A DNA stretch of 64,000 bases from Effrenium voratum (Eukaryota; Sar; Dinophyceae; Suessiales; Symbiodiniaceae), in the NCBI GenBank assembly GCA_963377175.1, contig CAUJNA010002746.1, positions 122,370 through 186,369 of the forward strand, read 5' to 3'. A model generated the notes under the pieces. It did no database searches. It saw only the letters and a program-made list of their open reading frames with translations, and was not told where the DNA came from. The translations under genes and the position numbers were made by a program. Shown one piece after another: positions 22,091 through 33,479 of this stretch; position 1 is the stretch's first letter, and each line of letters begins with the position of its first letter.

Positions 22091-22744
22091 CTACATACAT
22101 ACGTGACATACATACACACCTGGCGTACATAGCGTAGATGTACACACATATATATATATATATTGTGCAAAGCCACTATGAACATTGGCTAAAAGTGCAA
22201 AGCCACAGTCGCCGCCCCCTCAATGGCGGAAATTCAGTGGCGGGACGCCCAATAACATAAGCTACAAATATTCACGTTTATTGAACATGTAACTTTGTTG
22301 CTTTTACCTACTGACATCTTGCGAGAATATTATGGGTTGAGGCAGGTCTGGGTCAGCAGCTGACATTTTTGTAGGGGACGCGCGGGCCCGAAATGTAAGA
22401 TCTGGTTCCCCAAGTAGGACATGTTGGAAGCCTGCCAGGGACTGGAAGGGCACAAGAGGGAGACAAGTGCACCGTCGAACACGCAAATTGCATTTTCAGA
22501 TGCCCCACCTTTCCAAGGGCTGGGGAATAGATATGCACACATATAAGAAACACACATATATATATATATATATGTAGCCACTGTATGGAAGGTCCGCTTG
22601 TTTCGGGGACGTAGCCTTGGGGTGGAGCCCATGGAAGCTGTAGGCCTGGGAAGGGCAAAGGAGCCGCTCCCTTGATCGGGGATGCCGCGGCCTCGGTGTC
22701 CAACTGCATTTCCGGAACCGCTTCGCACGTCCGAATGTGTCACC
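22091..22744. other. Non-coding stretch with short (TA)n tracts
   Basis: (TA)n tracts lie at about 22149-22163 and 22556-22573. CAAAGCCACTATGAAC and CAAAGCCACAG (22168-22215) resemble the ends of family 3. No gene was recognised. Confidence 0.4.
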
Positions 22745-22800
22745 GGGGTATTTTTGGAGGGTGCCCTTGTTGGGCTTTGCAAGGGAAGCTAAAAGGAATC
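22745..22800 (+). repeat. Family-1 introner-like repeat with a compensatory stem
   Basis: The core GGCTTTGCAAGGGAAGCT (22773-22790) replaces the common GGTTT/AAACC stem with GGCTT/AAGCT. Pairing is kept, with one G-T wobble. The left part is TATTTTTGGAGGGTGCCC. Confidence 0.55.
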
Positions 22801-23487
22801 CGAAGCCTATGATTATGAGACGTCTATTCAGAGAAATGGGTGCCGAGTGAAGCAAATTACCAAGGCCAAAGCAAACGAACACAGCGTCAACAAAATCCAG
22901 CCCCAAAACCTACATGCAAATCAACAAGCAAACTCGGACTCAGGAACACGACTTGGCTCAAAAAATCTGACCCAAAGCAAAAACAACATTTCGGACTCAG
23001 AACAAATCGAAAGGCGAGCCCCCCAGTCCCCCCCTTCCCCTTTTTCCAGCCCACCCCGAGTCTGAAATTGAGTCTTCTTTATGTTTTTTCGTTTGTTTGT
23101 TAGATGGTTTATTGTTTTCTTCCCGGGGTTTTCTACCTCCCCTCTCCCCTCTGACCCTGCCCCCTCTCCTCCCCCCAGCCTCCCGCACCCGCGAGTCTGA
23201 AATTGAGTCCTTGCTTTTCTTCGAGTCTATTTGTTTTCTGAGTCCGGCTGCTTGGGTTGTTTGTTTGAGTCCCTTGTTTTGACAAATGCACTTTGTCCCT
23301 TTCCCCCCACCCAAGGAATGCGTTGCCACCTCGGACAGTTTGGGAGTATTTCTTTGGTCAGGGTCCCAGCAAGATTGAGAGAAGACATAAAACTGGTTGC
23401 TTTCCCGCATGAGTGTGTCCTCTCAGAGATCTAGATGCCGCAAGGCGTGGCCATTTTGTTCCTGGATTCTAGGATGGTTCCTGCTGT
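22801..23487. other. Non-coding, pyrimidine-rich, with a direct duplication
   Basis: GAGTCTGAAATTGAGTC occurs at about 23059-23075 and again at 23193-23209. The intervening DNA is C/T-rich. No coding patch was recognised. Confidence 0.4.
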
Positions 23488-23596
23488 CCCCAAGCCACTA
23501 CCCGCAGTGTTTAATGGGATATACATTCACCACAACTACAGCCACGATGCAAAGGGTATATACCCCGTTCTCGCTTGAGGGTAGTGGTTTGCGGGG
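23488..23596. repeat. Family-3 inverted-repeat element (longer copy)
   Basis: The left end is CCCCAAGCCACTACCCGCAG and the right end CTTGAGGGTAGTGGTTTGCGGGG (23574-23596), inverted. The interior carries GGGTATATACCCCG and a second partial copy. At 109 bp it is about twice the 17.8-kb copy. Confidence 0.65.
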
Positions 23597-23982
23597 TGGT
23601 GGACGCCATCTTAGATGGATCACGTTGAGAAGGTTGATAGAAGCCTTTTCAACCATTCATATCGTGTGGTTCAGACAAAGTTTCCAGTCTATGGTTCATT
23701 TCGTTGTTTTTGGGGAAACATTTGTAATTCTGACCAGATAGCTATGAATACACATGGTTTTACCGGCAAAAATGGCTAGTAAACACAAAGTCCCGCTTTT
23801 TCACTGTCCACTTGGGGCCCCCAATTGAGATCCAAATCCATAGCCCCGGTTGAGATCGTCGGTTCTAAGAGACCTTCATGGGTGAAATTTGCTCCTACCC
23901 CCGAATCAGTGAGCTCGGGAGGAAATATGTCCAGACTTCTTGAGGTGGTTTTCAGCCCCCCCAATCGGACAACGGGATATAT

Positions 23983-24502
23983 ATACACATATATATATAT
24001 ATATCACTTGAAGAAAGGTGTCTGTTTGTATAGTGCTTAGATAGGTTTGGCCTCCCTTGCTCAGGTGGTCAACGACCCTCGAGTCGGCTTTTGCCGCTCT
24101 GCGCTTCTGCCGCAGAACGTCTCATTGAAGGACAGTGTGTTTATGTATGAGTGTGTGTGTGTGTGTGTGGCGTGTTCCTATGATGCGTATGTGCGTAGAC
24201 CCAGAGTTTCTTTGTTTGTTTTGTATTCCATGTACACATACATATTACAACACATCATATGCATGTCTATATGTATCCACACATGTAAGATACGTATATG
24301 CATATGCATATATGAACATCTATACGCACATGTATATGTATATATATATATACATATATATATATACATAAACACATACATGTTTGCATAGCTAGATATT
24401 ATATGTATATTAGTTGTATCATATAATATATTGTTTGTATATATTTATACATTTTTTAATTTTATAGAAAAATAAAACACATATATATATATATATATAT
24501 AT
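23983..24502. repeat. TA-rich stretch with (TA)n, (GT)n and CATA repeats
   Basis: (TA)n at 23983-24003, (GT)n at 24151-24168, mixed TA/CATA at 24260-24380 and (AT)n at 24481-24502. There is no gene signal. Confidence 0.8.
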
Positions 24503-24534
24503 GCAGAGCGTGCCGCGTTGCGCACAACACATCG

Positions 24535-24609
24535 ATATGCGAGAGACAGGACTGGATAGAAGCCAGAATCGGTGGGGAAGTAGAGCTGAAGACCAACCAG
24601 CCCTGGCCT
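24535..24609 (+). CDS. Exon module copy 3: Q-D-W-I-E-A-R-I-G-G-E-V-E
   Basis: The frame encodes ERQDWIEARIGGEVELKTNQ and PWP before TAG. An AG acceptor (GAGACAG) sits directly before the aspartate codon (24550), the same place as in copy 4. There is no clear donor before the stop, so this is either a terminal exon or a dead copy. It is the third of four recurrences of the same short module on the plus strand. Confidence 0.45.
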
Positions 24610-26000
24610 TAGTTGCTGTCAGGGTTCACCCCATTTAGAGGAAACTTCCTTTAGACTTGCCCAACAGGTGATGCCTGTTGCTGTTGGCCCGGGGTTTTTC
24701 CCGGGATCATTCAAGTGGCTGCATCTTGGGGGCGTTTTGAGCCAACTCGTGGAGCCATTGCAGCCATTTTGTTTTCTTTTTGCGGAACTCGCAACATGTC
24801 TCACTAAACCCACGGAAATCTGTAAGACCCATGGAAAACGCCTAGTTTTGAGGGGTCCCCTATTCTGAGACAAGCCTCCTGTCCTTGTGGGGCAACAAGC
24901 TTTTTTAACTTTGGCTCATGAACCAAACGGGGGGGGGGGGGGGCAGGGGGGGGGGCAGTTGAGCTTCGTTTTGGCCTCCCCGTCGGTCAACATTATATAG
25001 TGCAATTGTGAATATCCCAATTGGAAGCGCGCCACTGCATCCAACTCACAAAATCTGAGGGAAACTGCCAGACATTTCTTGTTCCCCTGGCAGTTTTTTG
25101 GGGCATCCTTGCGTCTTTGAGCCGATCACCAGGAGAGGGCAGGTTGAGGTGCACCGAAGCGGTCCCGTCCTCGGCTTTCGAACTCGAGCCTGGCTGGTCC
25201 CTTGGGGCCAAGCATGCGAATGAACGGAATCTTGATGGGTTGGGTCGGGGTATGCTCAAAAGCCCAAGGGGTTGCAGGCCAACTTGAGCACCAGGCCCCG
25301 GCCCTTTCAGAGTATAATGCAACCGATTCTTGGGAGTTGCGTAGGGACGGTCATGAAGGCATGATGTAAGGACTACCGTCGTATATCCTTAGTAGGGGTA
25401 CCAGAGACTTCAATCTACTTGTACACCATACCCGCTATTTGGTGCTGGTGCACTGCCATTATTGCAGAATCTGGGGAACATGATAAGACTCCGTTTTCTC
25501 TTGGCGCGATTCCTTGTATTTTCCAGGCAATCGGTGTAGTTTCGACCAAAAAGGTGTGTGTCTTTTCCCGAGGGTACCAATTCATGGTGGTTGAAGCCGC
25601 ACATTTTGGGACTGCCAATTTTGCCACAAGCCTATTGCGAAACTAGTGAGGTCCATACTGGAGGTTCCCATACACTTTCATTTTGTTGTTTAGAACGATC
25701 TATCATGTGTCCCATCCCAAAAGGCCAAACGTGTCACGTTCAGCAAGTTGTTATAAGCCTCTATCACAATTTGAGGATGTAAGCCTGAGACACTCGCCAT
25801 TTTGAGAGTGTGCAAGTAGACGGCGCAGCTCCAGCCCATTTTGAATTGGCCATTTGCTTCTCCACATGAAGGGATTTATGCCATGCGATGTTGATCCTTG
25901 ATTCACAAACCCGTCCCAGCGGGTTGCGGTCTGAACCCCCACTTGGGTGTGTCTTTTCTTAGGGGTCTCCCCCCAAAGGTGCTTAAACTGGTGGTTTTCC
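24610..26000. other. Non-coding, presumed intron
   Basis: A run of G (13, A-free, then 9 more) lies at 24930-24956. TTTTGAGGGGTCCCCTATTC with GAGACA (24842-24870) is an isolated family-1 end. A GGGTGTGTCTTTTCTTAGGGG end lies at 25945-25965. No coding patch was recognised. Confidence 0.4.
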
Positions 26001-26035
26001 GGTTGGCTTCCTTTCAAACCACACCAAAAACGGGG
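25945..26035 (-). repeat. Family-1 repeat in reverse orientation
   Basis: GGTTGGCTTCCTTTCAAACC (26001-26020) is the reverse complement of the GGTTT-N-AAGGAAGCC core. It is flanked on the left by GTGTGTCTTTTCTTAGGGG. Confidence 0.55.
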
Positions 26036-26509
26036 TACCCTCGGCAACAAAGACGAGCCACCCGCTAAAAAAGACCACCCGGGGACGTGCGAGGTGCCTC
26101 CTCCGGCACAGCGCCGCCGGAGCGGGGGTTGGACCATTTTTTGTGGCAAAGAAACAGTTCGGACACTTTTTGGCCAATCCACTTTGGAAGTGAGGAAAGA
26201 ACCCCCCCCAAAAAAAACACAAAAGTTGTTTCGCTTTGGGCCCCTTGAAGTACCAACCAAGAGGGGTTCGAATCCCATGTGGAGAAACACCTTGGCAGGT
26301 ATAAACACGTGCCCGGAACGCTGTTGAACAATAGAAGATATCAAACCTTTGGGGGGAAGGGAGGGGTGTGTGTTGGGCACGTGTGAGGTCCATTTTGCTT
26401 GGCCACCTCGTTTGGGGCATTTGCACGTTGCCTGGTTTGGCTGGTTGCCTGGTTTGGTCAGCGGGTATCAAAGTTTGGGGTGACCAGCATCGCAACACCA
26501 AAACACCAG

Positions 26510-26644
26510 GCCCTTGTGACTCGCTCGCGACAGGACGCCAGCACCATCTTGGACCAACTGCCGGAGGAAGCTTTGAGCGATGAGGAGGTGGCCCTTCGGC
26601 AGGCGGCGCAGCGCTCAGCTGTGTCTATGATCCCTTGGTCAAGG
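26510..26644 (+). CDS. Candidate exon, 45 codons, helical
   Basis: The acceptor AAAACACCAG is followed by ALVTRSRQDASTILDQLPEE and ALSDEEVALRQAAQRSAVSM, then IPWSR, ending at GTGGGCTCCG (26645). It starts and ends between codons. Charged and Ala/Leu residues alternate as in an amphipathic or coiled-coil helix. This is one of the strongest exon candidates in the window. The product is unknown. Confidence 0.55.
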
Positions 26645-27846
26645 GTGGGCTCCGTGTACGGAAGAGCATACGTGGCTAATGTGGGTTGCTTCTCTGTAAA
26701 GCAGCCCCCAAAAAGAGGACTGACAAAAGGAAGACAGGTTTCATGTGAACCCGCAAAATGGGGCGGTTTTTCGTTTTGGTTTTCCTTTGAAGGCCCAACA
26801 AGGGCATTCCAGGAGAGCCAGCCATGGCCCGGTGTCCAGCTCAACTTTGAAATTCTCTTCCCAGCTTTACCCGCACTCTCCCTCGTGCATATGTGCTTTT
26901 TTCGGGTTCGAACTTTCATTGCGGAATATGTGCTGCAAGGCCGTAGTAATTCTTGCTTTCTGCTCAGAAGAAGCATCAGGATTTCTTCGCTCAGCTGTTA
27001 CAGCCCCAAAAACCTTTGAACTGGTGCCGACATAAATCCCAATGTCATCAAAGGGTTGATTAATACTTACGCCCACTTAATGGGCCGGATGGGAACAGCA
27101 CAAAAGCCTACTGGATTCACCTCGCTTTGCGCAAACCCTGGGGGATACTAGTTCCCACATGACAGGATGTGCCATACACTACAGAGTTGCTTAAACCTGC
27201 CGGGTCCGTGCTAGGTCGTGCTAAGTGCCTTTGCATTTTAGATGCAAGACGCTCCTGGTCAAATGGTGTGAGGTGGGAGACCAGCTTTTTGAGCCATTTG
27301 ATGCATGGTCAAGGACCTGGGGTCATAGTTTTGGCAGTTTCTGGAGGTTTTCAACCTCAGCTGGGCGTGGTCCTCTTTGACTTGCTTGGGCGGTGACTTT
27401 GATGATGGTAAAATCATGATGCCTTTTCTTTGGCATTTGGAGAGATGGTCCACACATCGATCTAAGCTTACACCGCGGCAAGGGTCATTTCCTTCCAGGC
27501 TTCAAGCGTACCACTGCCATCGGAAAAGGGGTCCTTTTTCTGCCCCTGGGTGATTTAAACGTCACCTTTCAGTTGACGTTTTTGGCACGAGACTCCTTGG
27601 AGGCGATGTTAGACAGAAAAAGGGAGCCCTGTCTACCTTTGAGGCGACCTGACGTTTCCGCATGGCACTTTAGCCAGAGTTTTTTCAGACCTCCTTTTGG
27701 GGGTTTCTCAAAAGAGTGGTCCCTAAAATGGGTTTGTCTCTCTTTGAGTACCAACCACAAGAGTCTCCACTGTGAGAAGCCCTCTCTTGAACCAGGGGTT
27801 GCTTGTTCAAACAAAACTTGAAACCAAAGCTAGACCGCACTCTAGA
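26645..27846. other. Non-coding, presumed intron, with one reverse family-1 core
   Basis: GGTTTTCCTTTGAAGGCC (26778-26795) is a reverse family-1 core. The rest holds no recognised gene. Confidence 0.45.
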
Positions 27847-27962
27847 GAGGTCTTGAACCTGCTCTCCCGCGGCGGGTGCAATATCTTCGCGATGAACGGG
27901 CACCCGGCCGTGCTGTCAGCCAAGCGGAGGTTCCTGCCAGACGAGGCGCGGGGCATTGGGAG
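27847..27962 (+). CDS. Candidate exon, ~39 codons
   Basis: The frame encodes REVLNLLSRGGCNIFAMNGH followed by PAVLSAKRRFLPDEARGIGR, ending at GGGAG/GTGTCATG with two bases carried over. The acceptor is one of two close AGs at 27845 and 27847. GC content rises sharply here. The segment RGGCNIFAMNGHPAVLSAKR looks like a folded domain rather than a coil, but I do not recognise it. Confidence 0.5.
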
Positions 27963-27984
27963 GTGTCATGTGCACCTGGGTTAG

Positions 27985-28085
27985 TCAAAAGGAGGACCCC
28001 CCAATGGGCTTCGGTTTCCGTTTGGTTTCGCTTTGAAGTAATCCCAGAAACGGCACCGAGCCTCAAACAAAACACGCTCACCTTT
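27985..28085 (-). repeat. Family-1 repeat in reverse orientation
   Basis: GGTTTCGCTTTGAAGTAATCC (from 28024) is a reverse core. GGAGGACCCCCCAATGGG precedes it, matching the reversed right end. It sits just downstream of an exon donor. Confidence 0.5.
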
Positions 28086-28498
28086 GAAGATTATCCAAAA
28101 GGAGGATGTTTAAACAGTAGTTTAAATGGGTTGGCCCCACCCTGTAGGAGATGGCTGAAAGAGCATGAGATGGGTCGACTCTCCAAAATAGTGGGTTTCC
28201 TCCGGACTTTTTGGCGGTTTCCACAAACCAGGGCACACGCCCAGATACAAACTTTGGCGATTTTTTTGACCTTGTCTGGGCACCTTTTTTTGACCCCACT
28301 TCCGGGTTCTACTGAACGGGTTCTAAGAGGCGTGCGCAGGACCTTCTCAATGTGGTCGCATCTGAAAGGAAGCCATTTGGAGCCCTCTGAGCGGGCAGCG
28401 GACAGGTCCCTTTGCGCGATTGGATTGACCGACGCATCGGAGGAGAGGCAGGAAGCCACACACGAGATGTTTTTCTTTGTGGCACGCCAGGGTGTATG

Positions 28499-28540
28499 TT
28501 TTTGAGGGTACCCTTTTTGTGGTTTACAGAGACAGGGGCC
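28499..28540 (+). repeat. Family-1 left end at a possible donor
   Basis: GTGTATGTTTTTGAGGGTAC and CCTTTTTGTGGTTTACAG resemble a minimal 40-bp introner with GT and AG ends. It lies directly after a frame reading EATHEMFFFVARQ, so it may be a mini-intron. Confidence 0.35.
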
Positions 28541-28668
28541 TTTGGCTGAAATTTTCCAAAGGGCCAAATCAAGGAGTTTGTTTGCCCCCTTGTTGCGAAA
28601 CAGCTGTTTTGGGGGCCAAAAAAGCCACCGGTTTTGAGGGTGAGGTTTTCCGATTTCTGCGTCGCCAG

Positions 28669-28745
28669 GTGGAAGTCACTGCGAAAGACTGGGTCTGCAA
28701 GCGGAGCGAGGAGTCGACGGGATGGATCCGTGAAAAACGTCCAAG
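28669..28745 (+). CDS. Candidate exon, 25 codons
   Basis: The acceptor CTGCGTCGCCAG is followed by VEVTAKDWVCKRSEESTGWI and REKRP, ending at CCAAG/GTGATATGG with two bases over. Charged and Trp residues and a clean splice pair support coding. The product is unknown. Confidence 0.5.
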
Positions 28746-28839
28746 GTGATATGGGGTTTGCTTTGTTTCCTTTTTGTTTTTTCTTTCTCTCACAATTTTT
28801 AAGGGTCTTTGACGCATGCGTGTGTGTTTCTCGAAACTA

Positions 28840-28890
28840 GGGACAACTCCAGATTGGTTTCCAATTGGTTTTCCTTTCAAAGACCAATGG
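28840..28890 (-). repeat. Family-1 repeat in reverse orientation
   Basis: GGTTTTCCTTTCAAAGACC (28867-28885) is a reverse core, preceded by GATTGGTTTCCAATT. Confidence 0.5.
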
Positions 28891-28923
28891 GAATCAACAT
28901 TGTTTCCCCAGAATCGCTAATGG

Positions 28924-29000
28924 GTCTATATTTTTGAGGGTACCCCCTTTTGGCTGGCTTTAAAGGAAGCCAAGAGGAACCCCACCATTTTGGGGCTGCT
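28924..29000 (+). repeat. Family-1 introner-like repeat with a compensatory stem
   Basis: TATATTTTTGAGGGTACCCC is the left part. The core GGCTTTAAAGGAAGCC (28956-28971) pairs GGCTT with AAGCC, a two-sided change from GGTTT/AAACC. CCCCACCATTTTGGGG follows, and the copy ends near GCTGCTGCAG, a usable acceptor. Confidence 0.65.
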
Positions 29001-29179
29001 GCAGGGAAACGACCGAGCAAACCGTAATTTGGGAAATGCGACCACTTTGGATCCAGTTCAACATCCCTGAAGACAGGCCCCAATGGGTTTCGGCTTGGCT
29101 GTTCTATTTTGGCTTTCCCTTATCCGCAAAGGTCTGAGCCTCAAAAGCGGACAGCAGATAGGGGTATCTTGTCTGGCCC

Positions 29180-29225
29180 CGTGTGGTTGGTTTTAAAGGG
29201 AGCCTTGGCATTTTGGGTTGACCAC
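29180..29225 (+). repeat. Family-1 introner-like repeat (short)
   Basis: The core GGTTTTAAAGGGAGCC (29189-29204) lies between GTGTGGTT and GGCATTTTGGG. Confidence 0.5.
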
Positions 29226-29318
29226 AGCCAAATGCTTCACCATCCTGCCGCTGCCAGGAAGAACCCGCGAGCCGGAGGCCTTAGGTTGGCCTTGGATGGG
29301 GTCCCGAGCCCTCGGCAG

Positions 29319-29393
29319 GTCTTCTTGCAGATGCTTGCCCTAACATGGAACCTGGCAGAGGGTTTGATGCCGCAAAATGATCGCTGGCACTGA
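29319..29393 (+). CDS. Candidate terminal exon, 24 residues
   Basis: The acceptor CCCTCGGCAG is followed by VFLQMLALTWNLAEGLMPQN and DRWH, then TGA. The sequence is plausible for a C-terminus. The preceding codons are also open, so the acceptor choice is uncertain. Confidence 0.35.
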   Translation, partial: VFLQMLALTWNLAEGLMPQNDRWH

Positions 29394-30044
29394 CGCTCCC
29401 ACCCCCAAAGGCAGGTTGTTTGGGAGGGCACCGGGCCTGAAAAAGACAGGCACACCCTGTCAGAAAGAGTCAGATTCTTAGGCATAGCTTTTTTTGTGGT
29501 TTCGCTTGGATATTATCCAGATGGGTGTCCCCAGTTTAGACCGATCCCCATTCGGCCAACAACCTAAGTTTCTCAAGGCCCTTTTGTGGTGAGATATGGA
29601 ACCACGGCAACCCCAAAACCCCGGTAGCTCGTTCCACGTGAGCAAAGCCCTCTTGAAAATATGGGGGAGACATCCGCTCCCAAAGTACTTGATTTTCAAC
29701 TGAAGAGCCTGCAAACGGCCAACGGGTGAGCAGGGTCCCTGATTCAGAACAATTTCTTGTACTGGTGGTTTTTGGATGTAACACCACCACAAACACCTTG
29801 CAAACATCCTACAAAAACACCACAAACACCTAGAAAATCCCCACACAAAAAACGCACGCGCCACATCCCATGGTGTGTGTGTGTTTTTTGAGTGCAGCTG
29901 GGGTGATTCCGTGTTTTCGCCCGGCCCAGAAAACCCGGCAGCCCACGGCACCGGCGCGGCTGGCGCGCCGGCGGCGCCGGCCGGAAAGGGCAACGGCGGC
30001 TCGGTGAGTTTGATGGCTGAAAGTCACCCAGTGGGTGCCTTTGT
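29394..30044. other. Non-coding stretch
   Basis: GTGTGTGTGTTTTTTGAGTG (29876-29895) looks like a family-1 left end, and CAAACACCT words repeat at 29788-29832. A GC-rich patch at 29930-30005 has no clear frame. Confidence 0.35.
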
Positions 30045-30252
<208 letters not shown>

Positions 30253-30869
30253 TTGTTATATATCCATATACTTTCTTGTCAACCTTTTTTGGAGGGGGGC
30301 TCTTTTTGAAATCATCAAACAAGCAGACACCCGGTCCTTTTTTTAATTGGTTCTCTGGAGCATTTTGAGGTCTCAGAGTTACTGTTGGAGGTTTCCGATT
30401 GAACGACCAGCAAGCCGGTAGAGGCATACAGCAAAAAGACACATGGGCGACTCAACTGGCCCCCGGTGATCAGAACGCTTTGACCTTTTTGGAGGTCAGT
30501 TTGATCCAAGGCAAGTTCGAGCCCAAGGGCAAGGTCGATGCGCCCCCGCGGGTTGGGGTAGGCGCGCGAGCCACGAGCCGCTGTTGTTTTTTTGTTGGGG
30601 GGGGGGTCGAATCATTTTTACGCCCAAAACAGGGATATGTTTTGATTTTTTTTTGGGGGTTGGTTGCCTCCTCGGTTTCTATTCCCATTTTTTTGGTGAT
30701 TGACTTGAAACATCCCCAGTTGTTGGGCGAGCCAACTGTTTAAACGTGTTGAAGCACCTGTTTTTATTGTGCCTCCTAGGCGCACCAGGGCTTGGGTGTT
30801 TGAACCAGTTTTGCCACCAACCCCGGTTCCCAGTTTCACCAACCGCCTTCTGCAACTTCTCATCGGCAG

Positions 30870-30957
30870 ACTCCACTCGGATGATCGCGGACAACTTCTT
30901 TAAGAGCCTCCCTGCGGACTCCTTCACCCCGGCGGAGGACAGGGGACTGGGGTCCCG
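30870..30957 (+). CDS. Candidate exon, ~29 codons
   Basis: The acceptor TTCTCATCGGCAG is followed (after two bases) by STRMIADNFFKSLPADSFTP and AEDRGLGS. The donor is unclear, since no good GT follows the GGGTCCC at about 30948. The frame continues open to TGA at 30982-30984, which could be the real end. The acceptor is good and the residue use is protein-like. Confidence 0.4.
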
Positions 30958-31459
30958 TCTTACTTTGTGGGGCCCTCTAAATTGAGTTGCCCTTTAGAAG
31001 GGGTGACGTTCTGAGGGGAAATACCGGGAACCCTACATAGCAACATGTGAGGTTCGGTCAACATCTCCTGATTTGTCTATCCTCCTATTCTTAACCAACA
31101 CATGGGATGCCCAAAAAAGACACGGAAACGTTGACGGTGGCTCATGGACACAAATTGTACCTTTGGGCAACCAACTCCAAATGACAAGGGATTGCCCAAT
31201 TTATTTGAGGGCAACGCATTCGCCGCTTTGGGATGGTTTTGCAGAACGGAGCCCCACAAGTGGCGAAGTAAGCCCCATGTGGCTTTTTCTCTGGGAACAG
31301 GCCCAAATTGGTCGGTCCGTTTCCCAGGGTGCGTTTGGTGGACAAACAAGTTTTTGGTTCCATGTCCACCCTTCCCATTTTGGTGAAATTGAGGGGCATG
31401 GGACAGTCCTCGTTTTTGAGGGAGGCACCGTTTTGTCCACATGTTGGCCATGAACGTTA

Positions 31460-31530
31460 GTGTGTCTTGTAACTTTTTTGAGTGGTTTAAAGAGAAACCA
31501 AAGTGACGCCATCCATTGACAAACCCAAAT
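31460..31530 (+). repeat. Family-1 introner-like repeat
   Basis: The left end is GTGTGTCTTGTAACTTTTTTG. The core GGTTTAAAGAGAAACC (31484-31499) keeps a perfect 5-bp stem. Confidence 0.6.
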
Positions 31531-31584
31531 GTTTGACCAACTTGCCATTGAGCCTGAGGTGCCTTTTGGGAAATCTGGAGTCAG

Positions 31585-31697
31585 GGTGTATTTCTTGGAC
31601 CCTCGAGGACATGTTGCGAGACTCCATCCTCGCCTTTCTGGAAAACTGGACGGAGGAGGATCGCAAGAGTGACTCTTGTATAGCTAGAGGAAAGCAA
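31585..31697 (+). CDS. Candidate exon, 37 codons
   Basis: The acceptor GGAGTCAG is followed (after two bases) by CISWTLEDMLRDSILAFLEN and WTEEDRKSDSCIARGKQ, ending at GTGTGTATATATA (31698). An acidic amphipathic helix is evident. The donor lies in a GT/TA-repeat start, as with other family-1-like donors here. The product is unknown. Confidence 0.45.
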
Positions 31698-31899
31698 GTG
31701 TGTATATATATATACCCCCCATGGACCCTGGTTTGGTGCGTTTGACCTGTATTTTACAGTGTTGTATGTCTTTTTTCGCTTCTTGGATTGTGTGTCAAAA
31801 TTAGGGGGGAGGGGATGCCATATTATGTATATAGGGTATTCATGCATGCATACAGATTTGAACAAGTAATGACATCAGCATCTGCAATCTGCAAGAATT

Positions 31900-32510
31900 T
31901 GAATGCATCCAAGAGTATAAGAACAACTCATTTATTTATTGTTAAATCAAACAAATCTGGATTCAAGATTCAAGAATCTGAGAAAATATTTTCTGCGAAT
32001 CTTGAATCTTGCATCCCAGATTTGTTTTAGTTTTTAAAAAGTGCGGGGTTGTCACAATACTCTCGGTGTTCAACAAGATGTTCGGAAACGTTTGCCGTGA
32101 AATATGTCAATCTCGAATCTTCAATCCAGTGGTAAAATACGTTCGAGGTGTTAGAAACACAAATCGTATTTTGAATTGCCTTGTTTTGCCATATTTGATA
32201 TGAGATATATTGGAGAAGTAGTCTCTATTTAATTGTTATTATCAAAAGCTAATTGAATTGTGTTCGTATTAGACTATATTTAACACTTAGAATATATTTG
32301 GGAATAAACTCCTATCTAACTTCTTGTTTTGAAGATTAGGTGGAGTTTACCCGGAACTTTATTCACGTTTTCATGTAGCTCCTATTTGGCTGGCAAGGAA
32401 TTGCTTATTTAAGCTGTAATTGAACATAAACACATTTTTGAAAACTATATCCTTACTAAGCTATATTCAAAATTACAATTCTAGTTGAAGTAAAATCCTA
32501 TTTGGAAAGG
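31900..32510. other. AT-rich island
   Basis: For about 600 bp the sequence is clearly richer in A and T than the rest of the window and lacks the GC-rich coding patches and G/C-run repeats. It contains the palindrome at about 31949-32027. No long frame is present. It may be an inserted element of different origin. Confidence 0.5.
31949..32027. repeat. Near-perfect long palindrome
   Basis: The left arm AAACAAATCTGG-ATTCAAGATTCAAG pairs with a right arm whose reverse complement reads AAACAAATCTGGGATGCAAG and continues ATTCAAG. The arms meet at the perfect 14-bp palindrome AGAAAATATTTTCT (31981-31994). Stem length is about 35 bp with one bulge and few mismatches. Confidence 0.8.
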
Positions 32511-33479
32511 GCATCATGTTGGGACATTATGGAGGACTCCGGGCTCCAAATTATCAGGCTTTGGGGACCCACAATTTGACATTTCGAGAATATAATTATT
32601 TGAGATTCTAGATTTGCCATCCTCAAAAGGCAGTACAACCAGGGTCCATGGGGGGGGGGTAGCATGTATATATATATATATGTGTATATGTGTGTGTGCT
32701 CGCCCTCCCCCACATGATCCACGCCCAGCAGACCCAACCTTCTGCAACCTTTTGCTTTACAGAATGCAAGCTTCAACCAAGTGCTTTGCCAGAATCTGAA
32801 CACATCCGAGTGCCAAGCAGCAAACACACGTTTTGTATGCGAGCTGGTGCCTTCTTACAACTCATACATGTGGGCCAACTTGGCAGGAACAACTGCAACT
32901 CAGAACAAGCAGTGGATGCACGGGAGAGCTGAATTGCAGCTTTTTGCTCGGCACATCTTTGGACTGTCTTATAGGCAGGCTCGGGTATGTCTGGTCATTT
33001 TGTTGGGATCACCCTCGTTGCCTATCTCCTGGCCAACGAAGGTTGGTCACCTGCTAGATGGCTCCTTGGCTTTTTCTGCGGGATTTTGCTTGGGCAGGGG
33101 CTGTTACTTGAAACTGATGTCAGTTGACATTGTCTTTGCCCTGTCTCTCTTTCACTTGCCTGAGGCGCAGAAGTGTTCCACTTTGACAGTGTCCTCTTCA
33201 CAGTGGAGACCAGTGGCGAAACAGTCCTAACTTCCAACGAGGATCATTACGTGAGAGTCGGCGGCCGCGTGTGTAGACTTTCTGCGCTTGGGCATGTTTT
33301 CTGTGCTACCACTTTGCAGACTGCAGCGTAGAAGATGAAGTTTCCGGTCGTGTGTGCCATTGCCGTGTGGCGCGTGGCAGTGTGCGTCCGAACCCAATTC
33401 AAGCGCAGCGCGTCGGCTTTGGGCACTTTGACTTGCGTGTTTTGCATTTGCATTTTTCTTTCCGGGATCCGTGGTCTTC
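32028..33479. other. No gene recognised
   Basis: A (TA)n/(GT)n tract lies at 32666-32697. Open frames around 32690-33230 have cysteine- and asparagine-containing segments but no splice support. They may be a decayed 5' part of the retroelement to the right. Confidence 0.3.

Noticed and set aside
26255..26300. tRNA gene suggested by GGTTCGAATCC
   Set aside because: Only the T-arm-like (B box) word is present. No acceptor stem, D-arm or anticodon arm could be folded around it. Similar words at 54541 and 61344 also lack the rest.
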